Shown: positions 36,878 to 51,830, counted from the first letter of the stretch. The stretch is 64,000 nt of DNA from Merluccius polli (GCA_030340625.1 JAOPHQ010006593.1:54298-118297); one strand, 5' to 3'. Notes: a model not told the origin generated them from the sequence alone. Numbers and translations: made by a program.

Positions 36878-36891
36878 GTCACCATGGCGAC
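36878..36891 (+). promoter_or_regulatory. RFX X-box in the cfap91 promoter
   Basis: GTCACCATGGCGAC fits the X-box consensus (GTNRCC, short spacer, RGYRAC) bound by RFX factors, which drive motile-cilium genes. It lies about 100 bp upstream of the cfap91 start codon, the usual X-box distance. Function is inferred. Confidence 0.7.
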
Positions 36892-36991
36892 TGCGACACC
36901 ACCTCCTCAGCTGTGAACGGGTCATATAACTAAGACTACCAACCGCTGTAACTAATTTCACAACCAACATTTTACAACATTCTACAAAAAA

Positions 36992-39900
36992 ATGAGTTTA
37001 TCTGTGACTCGTACGTCGTCCAATAAGCACAAAGAGAGCAGCAGCAGCAGCAGCAGCAGGAAAGGCTTCAGACCCCAGCGTGCTTATGACTACCTGTACG
37101 GTATGTATGCACGGTATGTACCGTATGTACGGTATATGTACCGTATGTAATGTACGGTATGTGCGGTATCCTACCGTTGTTTCATCAATCAATCCTCTGT
37201 TGTTGGACGCACTTTGCTTTTCCTCCGCCTCAGATCCCGTGCACACGGTGTCCGGGGAGGCGGACCACGTCAGGTCGGGCTGCTGCAGGACCTACGCGTC
37301 TGTCGACCGACTGGTGCTGGTGAGTGGACAAATCCTAAGTGCATTTAAAAAAAAAAAAATCAGGACAGCTGGACCGCAGAATGTCTCTGTTAAGAGTTTA
37401 AGTCAGTTTTTGTTTTCTTCTTATTTGACCTATAGACTCTCTATGGTAGTTTGTTAAGTGCCCCTACTGGCCATTCTGCTTAATGTTGGCTACTAGGCCC
37501 ACCTGTTGGCTACTAGGCCTACAGGCCTACCTGTTGGCTGATAGGCCTACCTGTGGAGGACCAACAGTGGCACATTTTTATTTAAGCAATAAGCCATGAG
37601 AGGCTGTGGTTTACATTACAGTGATAATATTAATAATAATATAATAATAATAATTCATTGTGTTTATATAGCGCTTTTCAAGATACCCAAAGTGCTTTAC
37701 ATACTGTGTCACAGGTCACAGGTGTTTGTTTATAGAGTTTTTCACAATGAGTGCGAGCCAATCAGAATCAAGGACAGGAACTATCCGTTTAATAATATAA
37801 TACTAATTATTCACTCTCACAACTTGCACATAGCAAGTTATGAGAGTGAATAGGGAAGAAGTCTGTTATGAAGTGCAGCCATATGTCGTTAAAACAGAGA
37901 CAGTGTGGTCTTAAATAAACATTTACTTTGTCCCTCTCTGACTTGTTTAGAGGAAAGTGCCGGAGTTTAAGTCCATGTTTAGTAACCTGCCGCGCTATGG
38001 GCTCCAACTCAACACCAAAGATCAAGTGCCGAGCTTTATTGACAGACGATGGCACGGGCACACAGAACAACGCAGACAAACACTACAGCAGCTGGCAGGG
38101 TAAGGCATTACAGATATATGCGTGCACACAAATGCATGCATACATACATACATGCATACATACATACATACATACATACATACATACATACATGCATACA
38201 TTTATTTCTGTTTTTGTCCTTCTATTGTGTCCTTCTATTGTTTTTTTCTTGTGGTAGAGGGATGCCGGGGACCCAGTCATGGTTCAGAGAAAAGCAGTGT
38301 GATGTGACCGGACCGGACCGATGGAAGTACTTCAAACGGTTTGTTTAAACCAAATGTCACCAACTATGACAGCATCGTTTACACAGACATCATTGTAGCT
38401 ACCTTGTTCATTTAAATGGACCAGATGGTATTTTATTGATTACACTCATAATAACATAATAAATAAAATAGCCCTTACAGAACATCAATTCAGCACTCAA
38501 TTCTGTACTATGAATGTAATTTCCTTGTTTTGTCTTGATGAAGGCTTTGATTGTGATTTTTCTTTTAATAAAACAAAGGAATCCGAAAAGTTGATTACTA
38601 TTTGTGGTCACATTAACTTATCTCTACTTTGTTTTCTGCCATTATGTTCTGTTATATCTCCTCCGTTAAGACCAAACATCCCTTTAGCCCACCAGCTTCA
38701 CCCAGACGTGGTCTTTGCCCCACTCACGTAAGTCAGACACCCACGACTCACAGCAGCTCGACTGGCATGTTCTTGCCATGTTTACGCCCTGAGAGAGATT
38801 ATATTTCCTTTGTCAGGTTGACTTCTCTACAAACTGGGGAAGATGAGAAACCCCAGTCCGGGGTGTACCATCGCACTGTGGGAATCCAGACAGACTATAG
38901 AGATAGTGAAGCCCAGACGGACCCCTACAGCCCGGAGTACGTGGTGCGGCCCGGGACAGCCCAACCAGAACTCCTGGCACTCGCCTCTCTGACATGGGGT
39001 ATGAGGCTGACGGAATATACATGCGGCCATTTCAAACCACATCACATTGTATTAAAATATTCTTCAATGGCGCTTTGAGCATATTGTCTTTGCGTGGTCA
39101 AGGAAACATCTGGTCAATAGTTGTATTGGACCGTTGTTAATGTTGAGTTGCACTGATTCGGAACTGTTAAAAGGCAGAAAAATAATGCACACGCTATTGA
39201 CCAATCACAATCAAGTATTAAGCAATGCTGTGGTATATGCATTATTATGTTCATACACTGTCACCAACAATGTTTGGTGGTGTGCATGGACGTCGTTAGA
39301 CCTGGGCATTCGGGGCTATAGCCCCGGATCTTTTGGGAATAGCCCCGGATCTCTGTGCCGCGAAATAAAAAAACATAATACTGATGAAAATAGCCCCACA
39401 GAGTAGACTTTGATGTGGTTGCATGACGCGCCTGTTCCTCAGCCTATTCTTGAGCCCTTGATTTGAACCGCGGACGGTTACAAAGTTAATTACCTTGATT
39501 CTATTGACCCTTTCTGGCGTTCGGTTTGACAACTGAAGGGAAATATAGTATAAATTTTCCTTTGATAATCCTTTCCTCAATTTTAACCGACTCAGTAGGC
39601 CTGCCCCGACGTGAGTCTAGTCACATGACGATTGGTCTTTCTTTCTTTTCCTTCTCAAACTATGTTAAAATTGCATGTTCATCAGCCCCCAGGAGAAACC
39701 CCCAAACCCCCCATCCAGTGGTGGCTCACCCATAGGCGCTGGGGTGCCGCCCTCCCACCGACCTGCCTGCCTGTTTTTTAAAAAAAAATTTGTGTTATAT
39801 ATATATATATAATCTCACATTTTGAAAAAAATTAATATTTTTTTTAAATAATCTTTGTTAATTACATGCTAATAATGATTTTACTTTAGAATGTGTTTAG

Positions 39901-40605
39901 AACTCTCCAGAATGATATTTGCATTCACTGTCACGTTCAACGTTACGTTCACTGTCACGTTCAACGTGGTGTAGGCTAGTAGCCAATAGGCTGTCTTCCC
40001 TGGGCTCCAGTTCGCTCAGCACAACAGTGCTGGAATTTAAGCCAATGGTTCCCCGGTTGCTATGCAAACAAATATTTATTTCGCCAATCAGCGTCGTCGA
40101 ATTTTATAGTTTGGGGGCTCTGAAAATATCGCCCCTAGTACCAAGATTAGAGCAGTGCACTAGCGGATATTTACCTCAGAGAGGAGTAGGAGTGCAGAAT
40201 GGCGACGTCGAGTGGCACTAATGTAGTCGTGGGAGTTCAGCTAGCCCCAAATTCAGTTTAATCTCTACACCTGTATCCCTTCGAAAGAAGAACATTAGCG
40301 GAAAAACTAATTGTGAAAGAACTTGGACCAGACAAGCCAGAAGTGCAAATAACCCAACAGGCGCGAGAAAAGGAGAAAACCTACAAGAGAACCTTTTCCC
40401 GAGGTTGGTTCGATCGAAAAGCTTGGCTAACTAGCTGTGGGTACGCCAATGCAATCTTTTGCTTCCCTTGCTTACTGTTTAAAACAAGTGCTTTTATTGG
40501 TAGTTATTGGTAGTTGACAAGTTATTTTATTGGTATAGGCAAGGGACATGGGCGTAGGGTGGCCATTCGTCCTTTTTCAATGCCCTGTCCGGCGTCCGGA
40601 CGCGC

Positions 40606-40638
<33 letters not shown>

Positions 40639-43600
40639 ACCGCCGGTCATAGGTCCGTGGTGTGTTACGATCCCCCCCCCCCCGTATACAGCCCCACCTA
40701 CAGTATTTTTCACCAGCCGCCACTGCCCCCGTCTTAAAAGGACTCTAACTTCTGGGCCAGGCTCGGACTGGCAATCTGTACAACCAGGCCGGTCCACATG
40801 TGGGCCGGTGGACTCCGAGATTTATTTATTTATTTTTGTAATGCCAAAATGTTTAAGTTATTTATTTGACCAGCGCGGCCCATGCTGCGGCCCGTCATGC
40901 ATAAATGCAGTTGCATCCATTTGGCTTGGGAGGGGGGGTGACAGGTCAATATTTTTGGCCTCTTCATGACAGGTTCAGTGTGTGTTACGATCGCGCACCC
41001 CCCCCCCCCCCCCCCCCTGTCGGTCGTCGGTCCCAGTCCGACCCTGTTCTGGGCTACAGCCCCGGATCATTTCAATTGCTAGCGACATCCATGGTGGTGT
41101 GACTTCACTGTGTGAGAATAAAGAACAACCTTTTCCACAAATAAAGCCCGACACGCCAGATGATTTGTTGCACTGAACCATCTGGGAAGGTGTCCTTGGA
41201 AACTTTGGAAAAGGGCGGGTACTTTCAAAAAATACTTGGCAGGTGATTGGATTAACTATCGGTCCTTCACGTCTATCACAGGCTAACTTCAACCAATCAG
41301 ATTAACAACCATTTGGCGCAGTAGGGGAGCGAAAACATCTTTTCCATCGAGCTGTTCTTCTTTCGATGAAGAAATACTGTCCAGTTCAGATATAACTGAT
41401 ACTATAGCAGCATCTACGCTAACCTTTTTACAACCCGCCATGGTTGCTTAGGATGCCAAATGGTCCAACCACAGTGGTTTCTGGTTTCATAACTTGAAGC
41501 CTGGCAAGATGGCTTCTCGCGTGATCGTGATGTTGCTAAAAATCCAGCTGAAGCCAGCCAAGGTAAAGTATGTGCTCCATCGGTGTGACTGTGCCCAGGT
41601 CGGGGTCTGCCTGCAGGCCTGGCTGAGGTGGAGATGATCGAGCGTGCTCGAGCCAAGCGGGTGTGGGAGGCCAGCCTGCCCCCGCTGGATGACCTGAGTC
41701 AGCTGGACAAGAGGAGGCGCATGATGGAGGCCATGGAGACCAAGGAGTGGGCCTTCAGAGAAGGAGAAATCCACAAGTGAGCATCGGCCATCTTAGACAT
41801 TGTTGTGTTACTTGCTCTCCCTCTTCAATGTGCCGTCAGCAAGTGGAAGTAAATGAACGAAACCATGCTACGAGTAGCTCAACAAAACGAATCAAACCGT
41901 TTCCTGGCAAGGTTAATACATAATCAAACCGTTTCCTGGCAAGGTTAATACATAACACTTATAGTACGAATAGTACACAAAGGCCCGCTTGAACCGTAAG
42001 GAGGTTAATAATTCTGAGCTTCAAAAGAAAAAGAAAAATATAGTTTTCCATAGTTTTTCTGGTAATATAAACTGTTTGGTAAGTGCACTTAAGCAGGCGT
42101 TCCATTCCCCATTACAAATGACCTTTTTAGACACAAATAACGGTAAATGACTTGTAAACACACCGCTGGTGTCTTCAAGGTCCTTGTCTCTAATCTGCCC
42201 TGCCTTATCAGTGTATGCAGACACACTCAAATATAAATCACTTGTCGTTAACACAAATGAAAAGCTCCACAGCAAGTTCATGGTGCTGTTGTGGTCATAC
42301 CTGAAGTTCTGTCCAATGAGGCGCCCCTTAGAACAAACCGCTATCCTAAGTCCTTCACTCCTTCCGCTATCGCTATCAAACGCCGACAATCGTTATTTTA
42401 AATGACATGTTACATTCTTTTAAAGTCGGTTATTTATATGAACTATAACATTTAATTTATATTTACCGCTGCTTGTTTCTGTGTATTGACTAATGTATGT
42501 TGATCTGTTACCTCTGACATATACAGTAACTACCATGCCTCTGAGATTTTACGTCGTGTCTGTGGACTGGGCAAGCTGCAAATGAATTGCCCTTCTTAGG
42601 CTTAATAAGTTGTCTGAATCTGAATGTGAATCCAGGCTGCAGGAGGCCCGTCTGGCTGTGCTGAGGAACCTGCTCTACCAGAGAGACCGGGCCCAGACAC
42701 AGGCCACAGCACAGCGGCTGGACCACAACCTCGCCCAACACCACAGAGACAAGGAGAGCGAGCTACGCAAGATCCACCGGGACTACATCCTCTGTGAGAA
42801 AAACCTCCCGTCGGCAGTAAGGGACTAGAGGGTTTTGGAAAGTTTTTGCCCAATGTCGTTACGTGCTGCTGTTTGTTGCTTTCTGTTAGCGTTGCGAAAG
42901 CTGATGGCGAAGCGCAGGAACGTGGAGGGGAGGTTTGAGCGACGAGACATTGTTCGAGACCACACAGACCACTCCTCTGAGACATATGCCCCCCTGACAC
43001 GCAGTGGCTCTGTCCCCGATCGCAACCACAGCCAAACCGCCGATGTGGTCAAAAGCTGCTTCATCAACACATACGAAGGTTTGACTCAGAATGCTTTCAG
43101 AAGGCCAAAGCACTGAAAGCAGATGATTGAGTAAATGCTTGTAACCTTTTGTCCAAAGTGACTTACTTACTTAGTACATTTGTTAAAAGAAAGTGCAACA
43201 GTAAATCGCAGTAGAGTAAGGATTTCACAAGAACGACTTTCAAGCACACCCAATTGCTAAGTTAACCGATTGCTAGAATACAACAGAGATAAGTGTGAAA
43301 ATACTAAGCACAGAATATCAAAGTAAGAGCCAGGACATACAAACATAGAATTATTGCAAAGTTTTTTAATTTAAATGTAATACTAAACATGTATTAGTGG
43401 GAGGGGGAGGGGTAGTAGAGGAAGGATGCTAAGCTTTTACTTAAGTAAAAGTAGTAATACCACACTGTAGAAATACTTTTGTTATGTAAAAGTTGTGCAT
43501 TGAAAATGTTACTTAAGTTAAAGTACAAAAGTATTGGCATCAAAATATATTTAAAGTACCAAAAGTAAAAATACTCATTATGTAAAATGGCCCATTTCAG

Positions 43601-46600
43601 AATAATATATATTATATTGTTGGATTATATTTATTGATACATTAATGTTGCAGCTGGTAAAGGTGGAGCTCATTTTAATGTATTTATATACAGTTTATAT
43701 ATTACTTTACATACTGCTGGGTAGCTTGTGAATTTCCCCCTGGAGACCAATAAAGCCTTATTAATATAATAATAGTATAATGTATTTATTGATTATATTT
43801 TGTATTGTTATTCTGAATCTGGTAACAAGTAATTAAAGCTGTCAGATAAATATAGTGGAATAAAAAGTACAATACTGAGATGTAGTGGAGTAGAAATATA
43901 TGGTAGCAGACATTAGAAATACTCAAGTAAAGCACAAGTACCTCAAATTTGTAATTAAGTACAGTACTTGAGTTAATGTACTTAGTTACTTTCCACCACT
44001 GACTACAGTGTCAATTGTAACCCCAAGTCTGTTTATCATGGACTACAGTGTCTTTACTTTAACAGTCGTTCCTTTGAAACCCAGGGTTGCTGGAGTTGGA
44101 GGCGTCCCTCCCCGCCTCGGTCCTGGAGCCCAGAATAAAAGTGGCCAAACCCAAAGCCACCAAGGGATTTGTTGGGCGTTCTGAGCGCAGGGAAATCGAA
44201 CTGATGAAGACACACCAGGTAACGGCAGACAGAAAACACATTCCCTTAGCTCCATTCTGTGTCTGCTATGTGCGGACTTTGGGGTTTGAACTCGTAACCT
44301 TTCAGATGTAAAAAACCTGAACCGCTAGACTATCCTGTCATACCAGAGGCCTGAGGCTGATAATCATTGAATTTATTTTTATCTAACCATTATTTAGACC
44401 GGTAATCTCATTGAGACGTGGAGTCTCATTCTCGAGAGACCTGGGGCCTCATGTACAAAGACATGCGTGGATTTCCTACTGAAACTTGGCGTACGCCAAA
44501 ACCCAGAAACTGTCGTACGCACAAATAAATTCAGATGTATCAAAGTGTGCGTACGCATGGATCCGAGCACGTTTCTTTTGTACATCCTGATCAACGTGGA
44601 ATTGAGCGCACATGCAGATGTGGCAAACTCCTCCCTGTCAACACCCCCATTTAAATATGCAAATCTATTTAAATAGGCCCTGGACCTGAGATTCACCTCT
44701 ATCCGATCAGATAAAACAAGCAATTGTGGCACAGAGGATATTTCTATATTATTGCCACTTACTTAAATGTGTTATTTTATATGTATGCACTTTATTTTGC
44801 ATTTTTACAGACACCCCCCATTCAATTTTAAACCATAAAACATTGATTTGTGCATTGATTTAATCTCCCTGCAGGCCTTGAAGGAAGAGAAGGATCACGT
44901 AGAGCAAAGTAAGCCGTTGCGTTTCCTTGTGAGGAAGGAGAAACCCGCGCCCATGCGTCCGCCCACACCCAGGGTCGATGAGCCACCAGAGGTCAGTCAA
45001 CGTTCTCAGTTCACACTGAGATTTAAAATGCAGCGCGCTTACATTTAAGGACTGCCTCTGTAATCGCACTTGTCTTGGTCTTTACACAGCTATAAAATAG
45101 TATATCTAAGTGTCCTCATAGTTAAATCCTTTGCCCTCCACCAGGGGGAGGAGGAGAAGGAGCTGGCGATCATCAACTTGCAGAAACTACTGAGAGGAAG
45201 AAGCATCCAGTACCAGGTGTGTCTGTCTGTCTGGCTGTGTGTGCAGGTTTTAAGACATACCACAACTGTGAGTCCGTTGATCTTGTCAGATTGCTGTCTA
45301 CACTAGAGACAGTAGTGATTTAATATCTTCCCCTTGATCTCACCTTGGATTCTTCAGATGTTTGCGGGTAAGGAGAGGCGTCTGGAGCTGATCCAGGAGC
45401 TGAGGACGACTCACGCCTTGCTGCGGGAGGAGGAGGAGCTGCTGAAGGCTGAGACAGACCTCATACTCACCCAGAAAAACCAGAGAGACCTGCAGCGACA
45501 CAAGGCCAGACGAGATATCACGCTCGCACACCACACACAAATATACATATAGATACGCACGCATGCACACATAGGTGTCGTTCCAATCTTTCCCAGGTTG
45601 ATTGTGAATGTTGATTAAAATCATGATGTGGGAACATTTTCCATGAAAAGTTTCCATATCCCATAATGCACCAAAAAGTTATTTTAGATTAGCTCTACAC
45701 ATCCACACACACCTCGCCACCGGTATCCCTTCATTGTGATGACGAAGGAACATCTTTGAGGCACTTTGACGTCACGAAAAGGACGCAATATCAGTTTGGA
45801 GCCGAGTAGACCGTTCACAAACTGGGTTGGTGGAGACTGGCAGAAACATAGGATTTTACATCGGTTTTCTCTAAATTGCGATCATATTTTAGTAACAGTG
45901 ACAAAATGGCACAGATTACTATGTTGAAGATCATAGTCAAGACATATTACATTTAAAACAAAAAATATATATTTTGGGTTCACTGACGAACAACTGAATG
46001 ACATAAAACACCCTAATCTTGGCCTGTTCTAGGACGCTGAGGAGCAGGCCTACCAGGCCGGCTTGGTGGGAGGGGAAATTGTGGACCTGCTGGACACCCT
46101 CTCCAAGGAGCTGATTCGTCTACAGGAGGAGCGCCGAATCCATGCCATGATGTTATTGGCTGAGAGGGAGCGCCGGCTGCGCGAGGCGGAGGAGAGCGGG
46201 AGGAGGCAGGTGGAGGAGAGGAGGCGAAGGGAGGAGGATGAAATCTTCCGGCAGGTGTGTCTCAGCGCCGTCCCGTGTCCAAAGCGTGACGGTTATTTAT
46301 GTGCACACGCACATTTGAGGCCTGGTTCAATTACGTTTTCCGATTTTTCAAAGTGCTACAATTGACTGCTGTAAATGGAAAAATGGTGAATGGACTGCAT
46401 TTATATAGCGCTTTTTCATAGGTATGACCACTCACTCATTCACCCATTCATACACACATTCATACTCCGACTGTATAGGGCTTGTACATCGCGACGTCAC
46501 ATGGCAATGAGCATTTGAATGTTAGGTATTATGTTAGTAGTAGTAGTTTTTTGGTCATTATTTAGTAATTCATCGGGAAATGTCATTATGGGGAGACGTG

Positions 46601-48557
46601 TTTGAAAGTCCCACATGTTTTCATTAGCCTAGGTTATGATATATTTACAGTTTTTAAATTTGACAGAACTACAACTCTGTGAGCGCCCCTGTATGTCCCG
46701 GTGTGAGCGCCCCTGTATGTCCCGGTGTGAGCGCCCCTGTATGTCCCGGTGTGAGTGACGCTGTGTGTCTGCAGGTGGTGCAGGTGCATCAGGCCACCGT
46801 GGATCTGTACCTGGAGGACATCATCCTGGCCGCTGTAGAGCAGACAGCGGAGCAGCAGGCCAGGGACGAGGTCCGCCGGATGGCCAGGGAGGTCAACGAC
46901 ATTGCGTACGCTCTGGAGGAGAGGTGCAACTGTCTCTCTGTCTATCTGTCTGTCTGTCACAAGTCTCACAAAGACTTTTGCTGAACTGAACTGAATTCAC
47001 ATTTTTGGCACCGCCCCTGTGACTCACAGGGGCAGAGAGCTTCTGACGACCGGACGCTCTCTGTCCACATTGAATCCGTTTAATACAACTTCTGTTACGT
47101 AATGTGAACAAACCACAAGATAACTCCTAATTTCAACTAAATCAATCAGCTAATGGCCAACTGCGAACGCAAACTTTTCACGTAGCCGTCCGGAAGACAA
47201 GCTAAAACGTCCTGTCCGGACACCGTCCTTAGACAAAGTGTCTGTAAAGGTTTAAAATCAAACCTGTGTAGTAGACTGGCAAACACATATCTAATCTATA
47301 TGTAAACAAAACAGGAAACACTGCTTAACTCCGCCCCTCGCACTTCCTGGTTAGACACGGCGCTGTGTAGTCTCCCCCCAGAAATCGGCTGTAGCGTTGT
47401 CGAACTTCTGGATCCGAGATTAGTCTGTCACTAATCTCGGATGGAGTGGATGAAGCTTTACAGTACAGTGTAAGATCACTTCATGTGAAGACAAAAGATT
47501 AACAAATTGCTAATGTGTGTGTCTGTGTGCGTGTGTGCGTGCGGGCATCAGCCGCACCGAGCTTCAGTCCGAGGAGATCGTATCCGAGTTGGTGTACAGC
47601 TTCCTGATCCCTGAGGTCCAGAAGATCAGCGTCAGACAAAAAGGTTTGGGGGGGTGGGGGGTGAAACCCACCACCACCACTTCATTTTTTATTAATCACC
47701 ACAACACACCACCAAAGTCCCCCCAGGGGCTTTTGGCGTGCCACTGTTACCTGATACTAGTGATTATGAATTGTATTTGTATAGCCATTAAGCACAGTTA
47801 GTCTTCACTGCAGGCAAACCATTACCACATACCCCTACCACAAGCCCTCGAAAAACTCCCCAAATCCAAGGGAAGAAACCTTTACAAGGAGCACAGAACA
47901 GAAATCCCTCATTAGGAGTGCAGTAGGTGCCAAATTGACTGACATGCAAGTGTAATAATCTAATAAATTAATTTCGCAATAATGACTGGCTCGATGTACA
48001 TTATCCCGCTTAATTGCACAGCTACTTACTGAAGAAATCAATAACGTGACATAAAAAATAACAACGAAAAATTGTTCTGTTCATTGTTTCCGCTAAAAAA
48101 AAAAATAGCCCATCTAGATTCTACGGTTGGAAATAGCGACCATAGCAGCGGTCTGTTATTCAGAAATAACACCATCTTATTACTGTTCTGTTATTCAGAA
48201 ATAACGGACCGTGGAACGCTGTAATTGACCAATCAGAATCGAGTATTCAACAAAGCCGTGTAATAAGACGGTGATCATTAACACCTCATCATTTAGGAAC
48301 TACATCGTGCTGTGTTAATACTACTCGTATTGCTGAATCCTTACTGGTCCCTCTGTCGTCGTCTCTCTCCAGTGCGGGACAGACAGCGGAGACACTTGCA
48401 GGCAGCCCAGCAGATCATCCAGGGGCTAGCTGGTAGCTCTGGGGTCTCTCTGGGTCCAGGTCCCGGGTCGGGCTCTGGCCAGACCCCCATCGGACTCACG
48501 GAGGACAGGAGCCGCCAAGCGGATGAATCCGACGACGACGACGACGACGCCCATTGA
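36992..48557 (+). CDS. cfap91: Cilia- and flagella-associated protein 91 (MAATS1)
   Basis: CFAP91 is an axonemal protein of the calmodulin- and spoke-associated complex at the base of radial spokes and is needed for motile cilia and sperm flagella. Seventeen exons join in phase to about 762 residues (human about 767): 36992-37100, 37234-37319, 37951-38099, 38258-38338, 38671-38727, 38817-38998, 41617-41776, 42636-42793, 42890-43078, 44085-44218, 44875-44991, 45145-45216, 45358-45504, 46033-46254, 46775-46923, 47552-47643 and 48373-48557. Recognisable blocks include RAYDYLYDPVHTVSGE, VGIQTDYRDSEAQTDPYSPE, KELIRLQEERRIHA and ELVYSFLIPEVQK; the middle is charged coiled coil. The C-terminus ends in a poly-Asp run before AH. 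The exon ending about 45504 has no GT donor, only a GC candidate (AAG then GCCAGA), and reads on to a stop at 45550. An X-box lies upstream. Introns contain hAT fragments and short tandem repeats. Confidence 0.95.
38140..38200 (+). repeat. (ACAT)n tetranucleotide repeat in cfap91 intron 3
   Basis: ACATACAT-type array with a few GCAT variants, about 60 bp. Confidence 0.9.
39716..41100 (+). mobile_element. hAT transposon remnant in cfap91 intron 6
   Basis: The left part starts CAGTGGTGGCTCACCCATAG, a hAT-like end. A plus-strand frame from about 40260 to 40512 includes TFSRGWFDRKAWLTSCGYAN then FCFPCLLF, matching the TTF-type zinc-finger start of ZMYM-like hAT transposases. The rest is lost in poly-C runs (40606-40638, 40672-40683, 40998-41017) and other repeats. 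GGGCTATAGCCCCGG motifs at 39312 and 41050 suggest related insertions. The right end was not identified. Confidence 0.55.
43426..44008. mobile_element. CAGTGGTGGAA-type miniature element in a cfap91 intron
   Basis: The right end on the minus strand reads CAGTGGTGGAAAGTAACTAA. The interior carries AGTACTT/AAGTACT inverted motifs typical of a widespread fish non-autonomous element. It is related to the outer element at 24072-24905. Confidence 0.5.
46676..46756 (+). repeat. 22-bp tandem repeat before a cfap91 splice acceptor
   Basis: Three near-perfect copies of GTGAGCGCCCCTGTATGTCC plus CG, ending about 20 bp before the acceptor at 46774. Confidence 0.85.
47090..47410 (+). repeat. Dispersed repeat, copy A (cfap91 intron)
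   Basis: Shares order and sequence with 55860-56110 (nr1i2 intron 4): GAACAAAC/GAACACAAAC, GAGCTAAAAC/CAAGCTAAAAC, a CAGGAAACA segment, then AACTCCGCCCC. The copies are moderately diverged, and no ends or coding frame were defined. Confidence 0.6.
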
Positions 48558-49444
48558 ATAGTCAAGACGAACAACACAAACTCTGTTCTGTATAATTAAC
48601 GCATTCATTTAAAAAAAGTAACCTTTTTTGGGTTAAAGTTGTAAACCGGTGAACAAGTTATGTCAGTCAATTTCAATTAGCAATTTCAGTTGAATAAACT
48701 AACGCCGCTGAATACATGTTGTGTTTGTGTTTGTTTGAGTGACTGTGACAACGTATTGTTGTGTTTCATTCAACCAACAAACAACAGTGAGCATGACCAC
48801 GTGAACGTGTGCATTCTTGCACGCGCGCCACGCCCTGGTTCTCACGCTGCCACCGCTGCTGCGGGATTCCCTCCACTTTGCCGGGTCTCGCGGAAAACAT
48901 CGCGACCGACCGGCGGGACGGTTTTTGACGGGTTATACCGACATGGCATGCGTCCGCCATTGTATCCTAAAACACAACACACAGGTAGGTTAGGAGGAGC
49001 CACCATAGGCGTCTCCATGTCGTCAGAGTGGAACGCGCTTCTGGGTTTTCCCACATCCGCGATTGGAGACATGGAGACGTCTTTCAAACGAAGGCGACCT
49101 AAAGGGACTTGACGCTGAGGTTTTCCCCACGCGTGTCGTGGGCACGACGTCCCCGGTCCTCCACACAAACACACACCGTCAGTAAGTTACTCCACTTCCC
49201 TTTTACGGGCGTCGGACGCACGCTTTGTTTTGTTGCTGTGCGCGCGCGCAATTGCGCATGTGCGCGTTTGTACGCGCAACCGCAAAAAGTGTTTTTTTCT
49301 CTTAAGTATTCGTGACGTTTGAAACTATTGTATTTCTATTGCGTTGGATTTAGAAATGGATAAAGAAGCTTACATTACATTGTGAGCACGTTCAATTTAA
49401 GGAGGGTGTCGCATTTCTTATTTCTTCTGTCCTCTGTTGATCTG
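48558..49444. other. Downstream of cfap91, no gene seen
   Basis: This probably includes the cfap91 3' UTR. An ATTAA/AATAAA-like signal (TTGAATAAACT) near 48690 is the best polyadenylation candidate. A CpG-rich segment at 48820-49270 carries GCGCGCGC runs. No exon was recognised. Confidence 0.45.
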
Positions 49445-49678
49445 GGGCCGTATTCACAAAGGATCTTAGCGCTAAAAGTAGCTCCTAACTGGCGAATTTA
49501 GGAGAAACTCCTAAAAATAATGGGCGTGTCAGTCTTAAATTTAGGACTCCTAATTTTTTTCACTAAGAGCAATTCACAAAGTATTTTAGGCCTAAAAGTA
49601 ACACCTAAGTCTAGGAGAGCCTAAAAGTCCTCGAGAGGACTCCTAACTCACTAAGACCTATTCACAAAGAATCGGAAA

Positions 49679-50960
<1,282 letters not shown>

Positions 50961-51589
50961 AGTGGAGATATGCTCATTGAATAATAGTTTGCAGGGTGCT
51001 TTTAATTGCCTCCTTGAATTAATGCAATTTACGTATTTTTATTGTTTTTATTGTTTATCTCTCTTTCTCTTTAACGTGCATATAGGCTACAACGTCATTA
51101 TCGTGGTCTGCACAAACTTGTCATCATGCGTGTATTCTGCTAACTGCACTGTCCATAACTATTTGATAGGGATGTCTAGCCGAGGCTACTTCCTTGTTCT
51201 TCGGTGATTTAGTGGGCTCGTTTCCACAGAGACCGCCTGCTCTGAACAACCAATCACCGTACTGACCGCTTCCAAACTCGTGCACGAGAATCGACGTAAT
51301 CCATAGCAACGGCGCGTCACTCTTAGTTCACTCTTAGTGATTTATCCTTAGTATGAGTAGGTCTCAGCGGCTTTGTGAATAACTTTTAAGAAAAAACTCC
51401 TACGTAAAATGTTTTAGCGCGAGTTAGGAGCACTCCTAGCGGTAAGATAAAATGCTTTGTGAATACGGCCCCTGATGTATAGCCTCTCCTCAGACAATGC
51501 AGCAGATGGAGAGATAATGTGTGCCTAGTTTCCTGTATTTATAAGCTACTTGACATCAACTGGTTGTGGTCTGCAATCCTACATCTAGA

Positions 51590-51830
51590 CTATCTAGGCC
51601 TACATTTAGACTAGGCCTACATTTAGACTATCTAGGCCTACATCTAGACAATCTAGGCTTACATTTAGACTAGGCCTACTTCTAGACTATCTAGGCCTAC
51701 ATTTAGACTATCTAGGCCTACATCTAGGCTATCTAGGCCTACATTTAGACTATCTAGGTCTACATCTAGACTATGCCTACATCTAGACTATCTAGGCTAT
51801 ATAGGCCTACATCTAGATTAGTCTATTAAA
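51590..51830. repeat. About 20-bp minisatellite
   Basis: Eleven or so variable copies of a unit like CTATCTAGGCCTACATTTAG, with some copies lacking the CTAT. Confidence 0.85.

Noticed and set aside
40313..40513. Open frame as a host gene exon
   Set aside because: The residues match the TTF-type zinc-finger start of hAT transposases and the frame ends quickly; treated as a transposon remnant.
44250..44335. tRNA/SINE-like segment (GGGGTTTGAACTCGTAACC) in a cfap91 intron
   Set aside because: B-box-like only; no full SINE head or tail could be delimited.
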